From: JAPPHA01 sp963662815
GTDB lineage: Bacteria > Pseudomonadota > Alphaproteobacteria > Rhodobacterales > Rhodobacteraceae
Direction of reading: 5' to 3'
Length of the DNA: 64,000 bases
Assembly (NCBI GenBank): GCA_963662815.2
Contig: CAXXWA010000028.1
Location: 1-64,000, forward strand
The notes beneath the pieces were generated by a model, which saw only the letters and a list, made by a program, of their open reading frames with translations, made no database searches and had not been told where the DNA came from. Position numbers and translations under genes: made by a program. Shown piece after piece: positions 1 to 9,098 of this stretch (positions within the stretch are counted from its first letter, which is position 1; each line of letters begins with the position of its first letter).

Positions 1-52
1 ATTCGCGGACTGCGGCGCGGACATCTGATCACCGACGTCCCTGAATGCGCGC

Positions 53-1051
53 CTACGGAAGCCGAAGAGCCGTCCGGTCGCCGGTTGCGTACCGGCCCTG
101 CGCGCCCGCGGCAGCGGCGCCGGGGCCTGTCCGGGAAAGAATTCTGGCGCCGACATGCACGGAACCGCGCTGGCGCGCGAGTTCGACCTGGCGCTGTCGT
201 TCGCGAAGCCCCGCTCGACGCGCTTCACTCGTTCTGTCGCTGCACGCGGCGCAGGAGATGCCTTCCTCGTAGAGCGGGTGCTCGCGATCCTGCGGTGACA
301 GCGGGCGCCGGCAAGAGTAGCAGAGCGCATGGCTCCCGGCGCGAAGGCCCGGCCCGACGGATACGCGGCCGTCGAAGACGAAGCATTCGCCCTGCCAGTG
401 ATTGCGTCCGGCGGGCATGTTCCCGAGATACGACAGGATGCCGCCGCCGAGCTGGCAGACGTCCCGGAACCCGTCGCCAAGGAGCAGGCTGGTCGACTTT
501 TCGCATCGGATGCCGCCGGTGCAGAACATCGCGATCCGCTTGCCGCGAAACCTGTTCCTGTTCGCCTGCCACCAGGCCGGGAACTCGCGGAAACTGCCGA
601 TCTCCGGGTTGATCGCGCCGGAAAACGTGCCCACCTCGACTTCGTATCTGTTGCGCGCATCGATGAAGACCACATCGTCGTCTTCGAGTAGCGCGTTCCA
701 ATCCGCCGGGTTCACGTGCCTGCCGGTCGCGGATCCAGGGTCCACGGCCGGTACGCCCATGGTCACGATTTCGCGCCGTGAATGCACCTTCATGCGCAGG
801 AACGGCGGTTCCTCCGCCAGGCTCTCTCCGTGCGGGAGGCCGGCGCACCCCGGAAGCTTGCGTACTTCGTCGAGAACGCGGTCCACGGAGCACCGGCTGC
901 CCGAGATGGTGCCGTTGATGCCCTCTTCCGCGAGGATGATCGATCCCAGCGTTCCGGCATCCGAACAGACAGGCTGCAGGTGCTCTCTCAGGCGTTCCGG
1001 ATTTCCGAACCTGACGAAACGGTAGAAGTTCGCGACGATGAGAGCGCACAT
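53..1051 (-). CDS. trhO: tRNA uridine(34) hydroxylase TrhO (rhodanese-family, UPF0176)
   Basis: Predicted to hydroxylate U34 of tRNAs to 5-hydroxyuridine in the cytoplasm, an oxygen-dependent modification known for the TrhO/YceA family. The 332-aa product has the family's N-terminal acylphosphatase-like domain (about residues 1-95, with AEEGINGTISG near 41-51). A rhodanese domain follows, with active-site Cys177 in the loop CTGGIRCEKS. Near the C-terminus are two CxxC pairs (CYSC, CAAC) that could bind zinc. I start at the ATG giving MCALIVANFYRF, which fits the family; 15 more upstream codons are open but unlike the family. The Ala/Gly/Arg-rich last 40 residues are less conserved. It is monocistronic as far as can be seen, 129 bp downstream of copA on the same strand. 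Confidence 0.9.
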   Translation of the reverse strand: MCALIVANFYRFVRFGNPERLREHLQPVCSDAGTLGSIILAEEGINGTISGSRCSVDRVLDEVRKLPGCAGLPHGESLAEEPPFLRMKVHSRREIVTMGVPAVDPGSATGRHVNPADWNALLEDDDVVFIDARNRYEVEVGTFSGAINPEIGSFREFPAWWQANRNRFRGKRIAMFCTGGIRCEKSTSLLLGDGFRDVCQLGGGILSYLGNMPAGRNHWQGECFVFDGRVSVGPGLRAGSHALCYSCRRPLSPQDREHPLYEEGISCAACSDRTSEARRAGLRERQRQVELARQRGSVHVGARILSRTGPGAAAAGAQGRYATGDRTALRLP

Positions 1052-1180
1052 GCGCGCCTCATGCCGCAAGCCGGCACGGATTGCCAGCAGCTTCATGTTT
1101 TCGGTTGGCGGCGCCGTCGCGTACCGGGGATTGCGCTGCGCCCGGCCGCAACGGGCCGTGGACCGGGAGCAGCGTCCGGG

Positions 1181-3685
1181 TCATGTCCTGATGTCGCGGC
1201 GGCGAAGCAGGAGCGAATTGCCGACGACGAAAAGGCTTGAAACGCTCATCGCTCCGGCGGCGAGCATCGGGTTCAGCAGGATGCCCGCGAGCGGGTAGAG
1301 CAGGCCGGCCGCCAGCGGAATGAGGGCGACGTTGTAGGCGTAGGCCCAGACGAAGTTCAGAAGGATCGTGCGCCGAGTCTGAACGGCGAGCCGAACCGCG
1401 CCCGCAATCCCGTCGAGTTCCCCCGACATGAGCACGACGTCGCCGGCTTCGATCGCTATGTCCGTACCCGTCCCGATCGCGATGCCGACGTCCGCGCTTG
1501 CCAGCGCCGGAGCGTCGTTGATGCCGTCGCCGACGAATGCGACGCGTCTGCCTTCAGCCTTAAGGCGCTTGACGAGATCCGCCTTCTGCTCCGGCAGGAG
1601 TTCGGCGTGCACAGCACTGATTCCCAGTTCGGCGGCGACGGCCGCCGCGGTGCGCCGGTCATCGCCTGTCAGCATGCCGATGTCGATCCCGCGCGCTCCA
1701 AGGGCTTGAAGCGCCTCTGCGCATCCCGGCTTGATTCCGTCGGAAACACTGAAGACTGCGACGAGCCGATCGTCGACCGCCGCGAAGACAGGCGTTTCGC
1801 CCCGCGCCGCAAAATCCGCGACGATCTGTTCGGCGGCATCGGGCATCTCGACCCCGAGGCGAGTCATCAGCCGAAGGTTGCCTGCCCGAACCATGCGGCA
1901 GTCGACACGCGCTGCGATGCCGTATCCGGGGTCGGCGGTGAAGTCCCTGGCCGGCAGCACTTCCTGTCCGCGCGCGCGCGCCTCGGCGACAATCGCCTCG
2001 GCGACGGGGTGTTCGCTTCCGGCCTCAGCCGATGCGACAAGCCTGAGGAGGCTGTCGGGGTCCATTCCGAAGTCATCCTTGGCCAACACCCGGAATCCGC
2101 TCACCTCGGGCCGTCCTGCGGTCAGCGTTCCGGTCTTGTCGAAAACCACCATGTCGATTCGCGCGAGCGTTTCCAGGGCCGTTCCGTTTCGGAACAGGAT
2201 GCCGGTTTCGGCGCCGCGGCCGGTTGCCGCCATGATGGCCGTCGGCGTCGCCAGGCCCATGGCGCAGGGGCAGGCGATGAGCAGGACGGATACCGACGTC
2301 ACGAACGCGAAGCTCAAGGCCTGGTCGGATCCCAGGAGTATCCATCCCGCGAAGGTCAGGGCCGCTGCGGCGATGACGGCGGGCACGAACACGAGCGCGA
2401 TCCTGTCGGCAAGCTTCTGTGCCGGCGGCTTGACGGCCTGGGCCTGTTCGACCATGCGGATGATGCGCGCAAGCACCGTGTCGTCGCCGACCCGGCTCGC
2501 GCTAATTGTTAGCGACCCGGCCTTGTTGACGGTGCCGCCGATCACCTCGTCGCCGGCAGTCTTGTTCGCGGGGACGGCTTCGCCGGTAATCATGGATTCG
2601 TCGACCCAGCTAGATCCGTCCGTCACGCGGCCGTCGACCGGTATGCGCTCTCCGGGTTTGAGCGTGATGACGTCTCCCTGGCGAACGGCGTCCACCGGAA
2701 CTTCCAGGACCGCGCCGTTTCGCGTCACCCGGGCCGTTTGGGGCTGAAGTCCGATCAGCTTCCTGACTGCGTCCGACGTGCGGTTGCGGGCGACGGCTTC
2801 CAGGTAGCGCCCGAGGAGAACCAGCGTGACGATCACGCCGGCCGCTTCGAAATACGCGTTCACAGTGCCAGCGGGGAAGACGCCGGGCATTGTCAGGGCG
2901 GCGAGGGAATAGGCATAGGCGGCGCTTGCGCCAAGCATCACCAGAGTGTTCATCCCGGGATTGAGATGCCTGAGTTCGGCCCAGCCCGTCCGGTAGATGC
3001 GCGATCCGGCGAGGAAGAGTACCGGGCTCGCCAAGATCAGTTCCACGGTGACCCAGCCCCGCTCCGCCAGCAGGAAAAGCATCCAGGCGTGAAAGGGTTC
3101 GATCATGCGCAGCATCGCGACCAGCACCAGCGGCGCGCAGAATCCCGCCGCCAGGAGGACGCGGCGGAGAAGTTCGCGGGTTTCTTCGTCGCGTTCCGCC
3201 GCGCCGAGATCCTTTGTTGCCGCCGCCGCGGACGTCTCGCGCGCGCCGAATCCCGCCTCCTCGGCTGCGGCGACCAGCGCCGAAGCAGCGGCCCTGCCCG
3301 ACCAGGTCGCGACGTGCGCCCGTTCAGTGGCAAGGTTCACCTCCGCGGAAGTCACGCCGGGAACCCGGCGGAGCGCAGCCTCCAGGCGTGCGACGCAGGA
3401 CGCGCAGGACATGCCCGTCACGGCGAGTTCGATAACTTCTGACGGCACTTCAAACCCGGCCCGGCCAATCGCCGTAGCGATGCCATCGGGAGTCACGGTT
3501 TCGTTGTCAAACACGATTGTCGCGCGTTCCGCGGCCAGATTGACCGTTGCCGCGACGACGCCCGGAATCGCTTCCAGCACGCCTTCGACCCTGGCGACGC
3601 AGGATGCGCAGGACATGCCGCGAACGGGGAGCGCGACCTCGCCGGTCTCGCGGCCTGCAACATTGGTCTCGACTATGTCTGCCAT
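1181..3685 (-). CDS. copA: Cu(+)-exporting P1B-type ATPase
   Basis: Inner-membrane ATPase that pumps monovalent copper (or silver) out of the cytoplasm. The 834-aa protein has two N-terminal heavy-metal-binding domains, each with GMSCASC (residues 23-29 and 91-97). The P1B core follows: TGEA actuator loop near 367-370, the CPC translocation motif at 472-474 that defines Cu/Ag pumps, DKTGT with the phosphorylated Asp516, SEHP at 557-560 and GDGINDAP at 719-726. Length and order are those of a complete CopA. The 289 bp upstream carry no gene. An 11-bp palindrome AGGACGGTCCT at 3713-3723, about 28 bp upstream of the ATG, is a possible operator, but I see no clear CueR box or adjacent regulator or chaperone gene. 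Confidence 0.95.
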   Translation of the reverse strand: MADIVETNVAGRETGEVALPVRGMSCASCVARVEGVLEAIPGVVAATVNLAAERATIVFDNETVTPDGIATAIGRAGFEVPSEVIELAVTGMSCASCVARLEAALRRVPGVTSAEVNLATERAHVATWSGRAAASALVAAAEEAGFGARETSAAAATKDLGAAERDEETRELLRRVLLAAGFCAPLVLVAMLRMIEPFHAWMLFLLAERGWVTVELILASPVLFLAGSRIYRTGWAELRHLNPGMNTLVMLGASAAYAYSLAALTMPGVFPAGTVNAYFEAAGVIVTLVLLGRYLEAVARNRTSDAVRKLIGLQPQTARVTRNGAVLEVPVDAVRQGDVITLKPGERIPVDGRVTDGSSWVDESMITGEAVPANKTAGDEVIGGTVNKAGSLTISASRVGDDTVLARIIRMVEQAQAVKPPAQKLADRIALVFVPAVIAAAALTFAGWILLGSDQALSFAFVTSVSVLLIACPCAMGLATPTAIMAATGRGAETGILFRNGTALETLARIDMVVFDKTGTLTAGRPEVSGFRVLAKDDFGMDPDSLLRLVASAEAGSEHPVAEAIVAEARARGQEVLPARDFTADPGYGIAARVDCRMVRAGNLRLMTRLGVEMPDAAEQIVADFAARGETPVFAAVDDRLVAVFSVSDGIKPGCAEALQALGARGIDIGMLTGDDRRTAAAVAAELGISAVHAELLPEQKADLVKRLKAEGRRVAFVGDGINDAPALASADVGIAIGTGTDIAIEAGDVVLMSGELDGIAGAVRLAVQTRRTILLNFVWAYAYNVALIPLAAGLLYPLAGILLNPMLAAGAMSVSSLFVVGNSLLLRRRDIRT

Positions 3686-3974
3686 GTATCTCCGGGACCG
3701 CCGATCTTCAGAAGGACGGTCCTACCTATGGACACGGCATCTGGAACGCCGCACAGGCCCTACCGCGAACGAACAATGAAGGATTGCCGCGCGGTTCGTC
3801 AAGTGCCGATAGCCGGGCGGCCCGCAGAATTGTCCGGGACTGGACACCCGCCGGCGCAACCGGAGAGCGTCGTTGTTGGCGGGTCTGTGTCTCGGGCAAG
3901 CGTCCGGCGTTATTCGCCTGCGAAAACTCCGCTTGAACTCCGGAAGGCTGAGACGACTTGCAGCCGACGCGCCT

Positions 3975-4502
3975 CTACCTGCATCGGTTGCGCAGGATTT
4001 CCAGAACGGCGCGAGCATCGGATTCGGCGCGGTGGGCGGTTCCTTCGAAAGCGAGGCCCTCGGCCTTCATGACATCGCCGAGACTGTATCTGTTCCGCCT
4101 TGGACCATGTTGCTTGTAGAGCTTCAGGATGTCACCCGTGGTGATGCTTGGCGGCCTCAGGTTGTATTGCCCGCAAGTCTGCCGGATCATTCGTACGTCG
4201 AACGAGACGTTCCAGCCGATGATCAGCCTGCCGTCCAGCAAGGCGCGCAACTCCGGGTACCTAACCGGCCAGGGCTTCGCGTCCAGCCTGCGAAGCTTGG
4301 CCATGGTCAGGCCGTGTACGTCGCTTGCCTGGCGCGATATGCTTCCCACGGGCAATACGGGCGCCGCAAAGCGCAATGCGCCGGTCGTATCGACCACGGC
4401 GATCTCGACGACTTCGTCCCAGGAACCGAGGCCCGTGGTTTCGACATCCACGATAAGAACGTCGGTTCTGTCGAGAAGGTCGCGAAAGACTTTTCCTCGG
4501 GC
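3975..4502 (-). CDS. DEDDh-family 3'-5' exonuclease (DnaQ-like)
   Basis: A 175-aa protein carrying the RNase T/DnaQ exonuclease fold. ExoI is the DVETTG motif (Asp20, Glu22). ExoII is in the stretch GWNVSFDVRM. ExoIII is HRAESDAR near the C-terminus, with the histidine that marks the DEDDh subclass. Such proteins remove nucleotides from DNA or RNA 3' ends with two metal ions. The compact single-domain size resembles stand-alone proofreading-like exonucleases rather than a full polymerase III epsilon chain, because the clamp-binding C-terminal extension is missing. Start chosen at MARGKVF; 23 upstream codons are open but not family-like. Its biological substrate cannot be told from sequence. 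Confidence 0.8.
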   Translation of the reverse strand, partial: ARGKVFRDLLDRTDVLIVDVETTGLGSWDEVVEIAVVDTTGALRFAAPVLPVGSISRQASDVHGLTMAKLRRLDAKPWPVRYPELRALLDGRLIIGWNVSFDVRMIRQTCGQYNLRPPSITTGDILKLYKQHGPRRNRYSLGDVMKAEGLAFEGTAHRAESDARAVLEILRNRCR

Positions 4503-4783
4503 CATGCTCAGTCTCCTTGGGGAAGAAAATCGTTGTTCAGGCCTTCTTCCGCCGTTCCAATTGGCTGGCATTCGCTCAGCGGCTGGTTGGTATCGCCCAA
4601 CATCGCATTCCCCAATCCATGTTCTCTTTCACCCTGTCTCGACATTCGCCGGAACAGAACCGACCGTGACCGAATTGCCAAATGTACAGTGTATAGTCGA
4701 GTTCGGTTGAACCCGCTCGCTCATAGGGGAGGTTGCCCGACGGGACTGCTTGACAGCGCGGATCCTGGCTTACGAGATTCCGG

Positions 4784-5657
4784 TCATGCTTGCCTCGGGC
4801 CAAAGCCGCTGAGCCAGGCATCGACCTGTCCGAAGGCATCCTGCTGCCACTGGTTTTCCGTGCGATCTCCCAGCAGGCGAGACCCCTCGACGGACTGTCT
4901 CACGTTCGTCGGCCCGAAATCCTCTACATTCTGAAACTTGTCGGAAATTGAGCGGTATCCATGCGGGACAGACTCGACATCGAGAAGTGGCCGGGTTGCT
5001 TCGACGAGGGCGTCCGATCCCATCCGGGAAGTTCCTCGCGGAGTAGTAGTTGTCGTACGCATCCTTGCGTTTCAGACGTTTGGCGATGGCGTAACCCTTC
5101 ATGGCCTGAAGGGCCGGGATCGACGCCACGGCGATGCTCACCCGGTTGCGGCCGCCGTCGGGCATGTGGCCCTCGATGGCCACCATTTGATGGAACCTGA
5201 GCGCCAGATCCGCGCCGTCCGCACGCTGGACGGCAAACCGGCTGACAAGCGGCGGAGTATTCCTTGTGATCTCGGCGTTGCGCGGCATCAGGAAGTCGAC
5301 GACGACGTCGATGTCTGGCCCGTCGTCCCTGGCGGGGACAGTGCGCACGAGCTGGAAGCGCCGCAGATTGTACCGCCGGAGATAGCCGTGTTCCTGGAGG
5401 GCTTCGACGAGCCGGGCGTATTCGCCGTCACCCAGGCCGGTCGGATGGAGGCCGAGGTCCACGTCTGCGGTGCCGACGTGCTGCATCTCGGATTCGCCCA
5501 GCAGCAGCCAGGGAACGGCGCCGCCGATTATCGCAAACTTCCCCTCGAAGCTGCCGAGTATCTGACCGATCTCGATGAGTGCCGACTTGACCGCCGCTGT
5601 GGTTCGGTCGTGACAGTCGCCGGCGGCATGGGGCTCCCTCACAACCATGGGAAGCAT
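4784..5657 (-). pseudogene. AbiEii-like nucleotidyltransferase, frameshifted
   Basis: Would encode a 290-aa nucleotidyltransferase-fold protein: IIGGAVPWLLLG is the glycine-rich turn, followed by the acidic motif TADVDLGL and a third acidic cluster DIDVVVDF. It is the partner of the AbiEi-like gene immediately upstream, whose stop codon lies inside its first codons (ATG at 5657, second ATG nearby), so translation is coupled. The reading frame breaks near 5011-5022: N-terminal sequence up to YYSARNFPDG is in one frame and the tail ALVEATRPLLDV...QWQQDAFGQVD is in another. Removing one base restores 291 codons. Either a natural inactivating insertion or an assembly error. The family's action is nucleotide transfer to tRNA or protein in AbiE-type toxins; the activity of this copy is unknown. 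Confidence 0.75.
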
Positions 5658-6745
5658 TTTGCGGCCAAATGGTCGGCGGCCTCGCGGTCCCGATCGTTGT
5701 CGTTCCACAGATCGAGGTAGGTGACGACCGGATTGGCGCAGTAGACGCCCGGCGCCGGCTGGGCGGCGTCTTCGAACAAAGTTTCATCGTTTGGGATACG
5801 CAGGATCACGTTGGCTCCCTGTGCGGCATGGGTCAGTTGAAGCGCCTCTTGCAGAATCTGCGCTCCGGACTCGTCTGCATAAAAACACTGCGTGCTGCCT
5901 CGGAGGTGCGGCGCATACCACGCGGCGGCCGACTTTGACGCATAGACTGCGCGTGGAGACTGCAGTTCCGGGTTCAGGCACCCCGTCAGGCGATTGTGCA
6001 ACTGCTCCCCGTGGAGAACCGTGTATCCGCAGATGTGATGACCGGCAGGTTGCCGGTAGTTCTCGCGCCATGACTTCAGCAGCGCACTCGGCTGGACGAG
6101 GACGAGACCGTCGTCCCGGATTTCGCCCCATTCCCGGTCGAGCAGCGATCTGCGGACGTTGCTTACGTGCCCGAGACTGGCGTTGGCTGCCTTGGCCAGA
6201 TCCGTGACACGCCATGCGCGGGCCGGGTCGCGCAGGAGAACCCGCAGGATTGCACCCGCCCTCGGAGTGAACAGTGACCGCAAAGCGCGGGTTTCGGACT
6301 TGGGTCTGTCCGGGACGGACCGCTCGATATAGACTGGGCCGAACGCAAGGCGGGCGTTACCATAGAGGTCGAGGTAGGCGACATTGTGATCGAGGCAGAT
6401 GGAGCGCGACTCCGGAGACAGGTAGGGGCTTGCCAGCATCGGAATGAACTGCCCACTGTCGGCATGGTGTTCGGATCGATGCAGGTGCGCGATGCAGCTC
6501 TCGAGCTGATAAATTGCGGAACGGGCAAAGCGGGGTGCTCCATTCGACTTGATCTCCATGAGGAGCGCATAGCTGCTTCCATCGTGGTCCAGATCGATCC
6601 AGGTATCGAGCCGGTGGCCGGACTCGAGCCGCTGCTCGTGGCGAACTCCGAAGATCTGCATGTTCGGAATCTGCTCAAGCAGGGCGCGGATCGCGTCCAC
6701 CGCCATACTCCCGATTAGCCTTTCTGTTTCATACGGTTTCACCAT
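5639..6745 (-). CDS. AbiEi-like antitoxin/regulator with N-terminal nuclease-like domain
   Basis: A 368-aa, three-part protein. Residues 1-110 look like a PD-(D/E)xK nuclease fold: Asp47 in RLDTWIDL and Glu64-x-Lys66 in LLMEIKSNG. About 160-215 is a winged helix (WRVTDLAKAANASLGHVSN). The C-terminal third ends in VTYLDLWNDNDRDREAADHL, resembling the C-terminal domain of type IV AbiEi antitoxins. In the AbiE family the antitoxin binds inverted repeats at its own promoter and neutralises the nucleotidyltransferase. The overlapping downstream gene is such a nucleotidyltransferase. Inverted TTTCAC/GTGAAA repeats sit right at this start codon. The nuclease-like part is my reading of spacing and motifs, not a proven domain. 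Confidence 0.7.
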   Translation of the reverse strand: MVKPYETERLIGSMAVDAIRALLEQIPNMQIFGVRHEQRLESGHRLDTWIDLDHDGSSYALLMEIKSNGAPRFARSAIYQLESCIAHLHRSEHHADSGQFIPMLASPYLSPESRSICLDHNVAYLDLYGNARLAFGPVYIERSVPDRPKSETRALRSLFTPRAGAILRVLLRDPARAWRVTDLAKAANASLGHVSNVRRSLLDREWGEIRDDGLVLVQPSALLKSWRENYRQPAGHHICGYTVLHGEQLHNRLTGCLNPELQSPRAVYASKSAAAWYAPHLRGSTQCFYADESGAQILQEALQLTHAAQGANVILRIPNDETLFEDAAQPAPGVYCANPVVTYLDLWNDNDRDREAADHLAAKCFPWL

Positions 6746-6773
6746 GTTGTGAAAATGGGGAATTTGGTGAAAT
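6737..6773. promoter_or_regulatory. Inverted-repeat operator candidate at the AbiEi-like start
   Basis: TTTCACC at 6737-6743 pairs with GTGAAA at 6749-6754 and again with GGTGAAA at 6766-6772, giving three half-sites over the start codon and the untranslated leader. AbiEi proteins are known to autorepress through inverted repeats at their promoters, so this is a plausible autoregulatory site. A similar TTTCAC/GTGAA pair lies before the second AbiE locus (16493-16512). Confidence 0.45.
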
Positions 6774-7017
6774 TGGCCAAGAGAATTTCAGTCAATGTCC
6801 ATTTTCAGCAGTCTGATGATATAGCGCGTACTGGTGAACTCTCGTTAACGGGCTGGTCCGAGCGTTGCGGCTGGACGGCCTGCCGTCCATACGCCGGCCG
6901 GTCGGGGAACAATCAATGACACGCACTTAACCCGCGGGTGACTTCGTGCGAATCGCTCCGGGAGACCGAAGCCGCATGGGTCGCTTTGTCAATTCCGGGA
7001 ACGCGTACGTCGTACCG

Positions 7018-8082
7018 CTAGCAGCGGCAACCTTCCGGTGCGCGGTTGTCCGAATTTGAGGCTGCCAAGTCGGCAGGCATGTGAGGAAAGTGGCATCGCG
7101 CCCGATGCCCCAGCGCAATGGAAGACAAATCCGGCGCATCGCGCGAGCATCGCGCCTCCGCGACGGGACATCGGGGATGAAACCGGCAACCGCGCGGAGG
7201 GTCGACGGGGCTTGGGGGTTCTCCGCGGAGCGACCCGGTGGCGGATGCAAGCTCCGGGTCTTCAAGAAAGGATGCGGCGATCAGGGCACGCGTGTAAGGA
7301 TGCGCGGGCAGGGAGAAGAGCGTGTCCCGGTCGGCGATTTCGACGATTTGGCCGAGGTACATGACTGCCACCCTGTCGCAGAAATACCGGATGACGCGCA
7401 GATCGTGCGAAATCATCAGGATCGTCAGGTCGAAACGGGACTTGAGCCTGATCAGAAGATTGAGAACCTGCGCCCTGACCGAGGAATCCAGGGATGACGT
7501 CGGCTCGTCGCAGATCAGGATGCTCGGTTCAAGAAGCAGCGCGCGCGCGATGGCTGCCCGCTGCAACTGCCCGCCGGAGCACTCGCCGGGAAGCCTGTCG
7601 AAGAGGACTTCGTCGAGACCCACCTCCGCGAGCATGCGAAGCACGCGTTCCCGCCGCTCCGCACGCGTCCCGATACCGTGCTGGGCAAGCGGCGCCTCCA
7701 GGCTGGTCCCGATGCGCATGCGCGGGTCGAGGGCTGACAGCGAGTCCTGGAAGATCAGCTGCATCGAGCGCCGCATGCGCCGCAGCTCTTCGCCGCGCAG
7801 CGACGAGATGTCCCGCCCGCCAATGCGAACCGAGCCGCTGTCCATCGCCACGAGCTTGAGCATGATTCTCGCAAGCGTGCTCTTGCCGCAGCCGGACTCG
7901 CCGACCAGGCCGAGCACTTCGTTCCGCCGGATGGAAACCGAAACGCCATCGACCGCGTGAACGCGCCTGCCGCCCCCCCGTCCGCGCACGCGAACCGGAA
8001 AGTGCTTGACGATGTTCTCCGCTTCGAAAAGCGGTTCGTCCGGGGCGCGGACGCCTGCCGGCGCATCCGGATCCCTTCCCAT
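7018..8082 (-). CDS. Dipeptide/oligopeptide-type ABC transporter ATPase (DppF/OppF-like)
   Basis: Second ATPase of a Dpp/Opp-type importer, energising uptake through the DppB/DppC-like channel. The 354-aa product has Walker A GESGCGKST, the Q-loop FQDS, signature ECSGGQLQR, Walker B ILICDEPTSSLD and H-loop SHDL. A C-terminal oligopeptide-transporter domain with the usual Cys pattern follows (GCRFHPRCPVAEARC). Its ATG overlaps the upstream ATPase stop as TGATG, so the two are translationally coupled. The likely start gives MGRDPDAPAG; 22 further codons upstream are open inside the neighbour. It is the last gene of the seven-gene minus-strand operon. Confidence 0.9.
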   Translation of the reverse strand: MGRDPDAPAGVRAPDEPLFEAENIVKHFPVRVRGRGGGRRVHAVDGVSVSIRRNEVLGLVGESGCGKSTLARIMLKLVAMDSGSVRIGGRDISSLRGEELRRMRRSMQLIFQDSLSALDPRMRIGTSLEAPLAQHGIGTRAERRERVLRMLAEVGLDEVLFDRLPGECSGGQLQRAAIARALLLEPSILICDEPTSSLDSSVRAQVLNLLIRLKSRFDLTILMISHDLRVIRYFCDRVAVMYLGQIVEIADRDTLFSLPAHPYTRALIAASFLEDPELASATGSLRGEPPSPVDPPRGCRFHPRCPVAEARCSRDAPDLSSIALGHRARCHFPHMPADLAASNSDNRAPEGCRC

Positions 8083-9098
8083 CAGGACGGCCTGATTCCG
8101 TCTGTCGGCGCGACGGCCCAGCACCGCGCGCGGCAGCCTTGCCCGCAAGGAGCGAGATGCGGCTCCTCGCTTTCGCAGGCCGCCGCGATTCCGCGTTCGT
8201 CCGCTGCCGCGCAGCGCGGCCGGAAACGGCAGCCCCGGCGCTTGTCGCTCGCGGCATCGACCGCCGGAGGTATCGAGAACAGTTCCCTGCCGGTTTCGGC
8301 CTCAAGGAGGGAGCAGCGCAGGAGCGCTTGCGTGTAGGGATGGCGGGGCGACCGGAGCACGGTGGCTGCCGGCCCGTCCTCGACGATTCGGCCAGCGTAC
8401 ATGACCGCAATGCGGTCCGCCATCGACGCCACGATCGTCAGGTCATGCGTGATGAGAAGGATCGCGAGTCGCCGGTTCCGGCGTTCGCGGTCGAGGAGCG
8501 CGAGAATCTGGGCCTGCACCGTGACGTCAAGCGCCGTCGTGGGCTCGTCGGCGATCAGAAGCTCCGGGTCGGCGCTCAGCGCAGCCGCGATCATCACCCT
8601 TTGCGCCATGCCTCCCGACAGCTGGTGCGCGTAGCTCCGCGCCCGTTCAGCCGGCTCCGGGATGCCGACCTCGCGCATCAGTTCGATCGCCCGCAATGCG
8701 GCAGACTTCCGGTCGAGCCCCCGGTGCAGCCGCAGCGCTTCCGCGACCTGCGAGCCCGCCGTGGCGGTCGGATCGAGCATGGCCTGCGGCTGCTGGAAGA
8801 TCATGCCGATCCGTCCGCCCCTTAGGCGATCGATCTCCGTTCCGTTCATTGCGCGGACATCGGCGCCCGCGAATCGTATGCGCCCTCCCTGGATGTCGAA
8901 GATCTCGGGCAGCAGCCGCACGATCGAGAGCGCCGTCATGGACTTGCCGGAACCCGACTCTCCGACGAGGGCCAGGACCTCGCCAGCGCCCACGGCAAGG
9001 TCAACGCCGTTGACGACACATGACTCGACGCTTGACTCTGGCTGGCCGATCGACAGCCCCTCGACCTCGAGAATCGGGGCGGCACCCATGGACCGCAT
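8082..9098 (-). CDS. Dipeptide/oligopeptide-type ABC transporter ATPase (DppD/OppD-like)
   Basis: First ATPase of the importer, 338 aa. Walker A is GESGSGKSM, signature LSGGMAQRV, Walker B LLIADEPTTALD, H-loop THDL, plus the C-terminal oligopeptide-transporter extension with GCRFRPRC. The substitution of Thr/Ser after the Walker lysine (GKSM) is common in OppD proteins. The ATG overlaps the permease stop codon (TGATG), which fixes the start; the longer open frame upstream runs inside the permease gene and is not family-like. It acts at the cytoplasmic face as a heterodimer with the downstream DppF-like ATPase. Confidence 0.9.
   Translation of the reverse strand: MRSMGAAPILEVEGLSIGQPESSVESCVVNGVDLAVGAGEVLALVGESGSGKSMTALSIVRLLPEIFDIQGGRIRFAGADVRAMNGTEIDRLRGGRIGMIFQQPQAMLDPTATAGSQVAEALRLHRGLDRKSAALRAIELMREVGIPEPAERARSYAHQLSGGMAQRVMIAAALSADPELLIADEPTTALDVTVQAQILALLDRERRNRRLAILLITHDLTIVASMADRIAVMYAGRIVEDGPAATVLRSPRHPYTQALLRCSLLEAETGRELFSIPPAVDAASDKRRGCRFRPRCAAADERGIAAACESEEPHLAPCGQGCRARCWAVAPTDGIRPS

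Noticed and set aside
3713..3723. AGGACGGTCCT palindrome as a CueR box for copA
   Set aside because: Too short and lacking the long spaced dyad and the 19-bp promoter spacer of CueR-type promoters; mentioned only as a weak operator candidate.
4576..4839. Minus-strand frame with FCSGEC, like a small zinc-binding or YHS-type copper protein near copA
   Set aside because: Too short, overlaps the AbiEii-like tail, and has no start or family pattern beyond the Cys pair.
6873..6888. GGACGGC-CT-GCCGTCC hairpin between the AbiEi-like and DppF-like genes
   Set aside because: No T tract on either strand and it does not lie directly after a gene end, so not supported as a terminator.
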